Assembly (NCBI GenBank): GCA_002179805.1
Contig: NAVB01003284.1
Coordinates: 1-17,380 of the forward strand
Reading direction: 5' to 3'
Source: Acanthamoeba lenticulata
Taxonomy: Eukaryota > Discosea > Longamoebia > Acanthamoebidae
Length of the DNA: 17,380 nucleotides
The notes beneath the pieces were generated by a model that was not told where the DNA came from, did not search any database, and was given only the letters and a program-made list of their open reading frames with translations. This document shows positions 16,714 through 17,380 of this stretch, piece after piece (within the stretch, counting starts at the first letter, position 1; every line of letters begins with the position of its first letter). The position numbers and the translations under genes were made by a program.

Positions 16714-17375
16714 ATGTCGTTTTCGACCGCTAATGATTTCGGGGCTTCTCCTCCCCCCTCGCACGGACCAGCCTTCTTGTCGCAGTTGCGCCTCTCTGTT
16801 GGGCGTAAGTTTCAGAAGCTGCTCGATGACTGGACTCCCTACCACCGCCCACGTTGGGCCTTCACTGCCGTTCTAGCCCTCCTCTACACATTGCGCGTCT
16901 ATTATCTTGAGGGCTGGTACATCATCACCTACGCACTGGCGATCTATCTCTTGAACCTCTTCATCGGCTTCCTCACACCGCAATTTGATCCTGAGAGTGA
17001 AGATGGAGCCCTTCCGACGCGCAGTGATGATGAATTCCGCCCCTTCGTGCGGCGTTTGCCCGAGTTTAAGTTTTGGTATCACGCGATCTTTCTTTGGCGT
17101 AATGATGCTGCTTATCAATGTTTGACTTCTTTTATCCGATGGGGTGCATGCGCAGGTATTCGGCGACCAAAGCTTTCCTCATCGCCATTTCCTGCACATT
17201 CTTCGACATTTTGAACATTCCGGTCTTCTGGCCAATCCTGCTGATCTACTTCCTCGTGCTCTTCTTCTCAACCATGAAAGCCCAGATTTTGCACATGATC
17301 AAGCATCGGTACATCCCCTTCGACTTCAGAAAGCCCAGCTTTAAGGGCCCCACCTCCGAGAGAGACAGCAAGTGA
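16714..17375 (+). CDS. RER1: Rer1 family ER-retrieval receptor
   Basis: Exons 16714-17075 and 17156-17375 (tga), joined by an 80-nt GT-AG intron that splits the Trp codon of the conserved FKFWYSATKAF; 193 aa, the normal Rer1 length (about 190-200). Rer1 is a Golgi membrane protein that captures escaped ER membrane proteins and returns them to the ER in COPI vesicles. The N-terminal region is cytosolic and ends in WTPYHRPRW. Two hydrophobic hairpin pairs follow: [20 protein letters not shown] with [19 protein letters not shown], and [20 protein letters not shown] with [19 protein letters not shown]. These give the expected four membrane spans. [28 protein letters not shown] and [12 protein letters not shown] are family signatures. 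The ATG chosen gives a start of family-like length; in-frame codons upstream belong to the CstF-77 leader region on the other strand. Confidence 0.96.
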
Positions 17376-17380
17376 ACACA

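Noticed and set aside
1..17380. CRISPR arrays, insertion sequences, integrated virus or tRNA/rRNA genes
   Set aside because: No spaced direct repeats, transposase or capsid-like products, terminal inverted repeats or cloverleaf-like stretches were seen; simple repeats are all microsatellites or homopolymers in introns or low-complexity coding sequence.

Overview
This is nuclear DNA of a compact, intron-rich protist genome. Exons are GC-rich, almost every gene is interrupted by short introns (about 62-256 nt), intergenic gaps are 70-310 bp, and mononucleotide tracts sit inside introns. Gene content (eIF4G-type MA3 protein, universal stress protein, mitochondrial TypA/BipA, STE20-family kinase with a DEP domain, FAD synthase, CstF-77/Rna14, Rer1) and base composition fit a free-living amoebozoan such as Acanthamoeba. 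That assignment is inference; no marker in the window proves the species.

Layout, left to right: (1) 46-1853 +, eIF4G-like MA3-domain protein, possibly continuing left of the window; (2) 2047-2726 -, universal stress protein, convergent with gene 1; (3) 2909-6453 -, translational GTPase TypA/BipA in 11 exons with a mitochondrial-type presequence; (4) 6662-7234 -, unrecognised 158-aa lysine-rich protein; (5) 7547-11199 +, GCK/STE20 kinase with a C-terminal DEP domain, divergent from gene 4; (6) 11429-12645 +, single-domain FAD synthase; (7) 12717-16595 -, cleavage stimulation factor subunit 3 (CstF-77/Rna14) in 11 exons, tail to tail with gene 6 with only 71 bp between stop codons; (8) 16714-17375 +, Rer1, sharing a 118-bp divergent promoter with gene 7.

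The genes are not an operon or a pathway cluster; they are housekeeping genes packed together. Exon structures were rebuilt by hand from splice dinucleotides, codon phase and remembered family motifs. Genes 2, 3, 7 and 8 close in frame with complete family motifs. The start of gene 1, the last small exons of gene 5 and the middle of exon 2 of gene 6 remain uncertain.

I found no mobile element, CRISPR array, RNA gene or obviously new multi-gene system. The least ordinary observations are these: an intron layout that reverses the textbook one (C/U-rich just after the 5' splice site, G-rich or poly-G just before the 3' AG) in many introns; C-tract/G-tract pairs that could fold introns into hairpins; a GC-AG intron that splits the GTPase domain of TypA; a bacterial-type TypA apparently sent to mitochondria; and a GCK kinase fused to a DEP domain.
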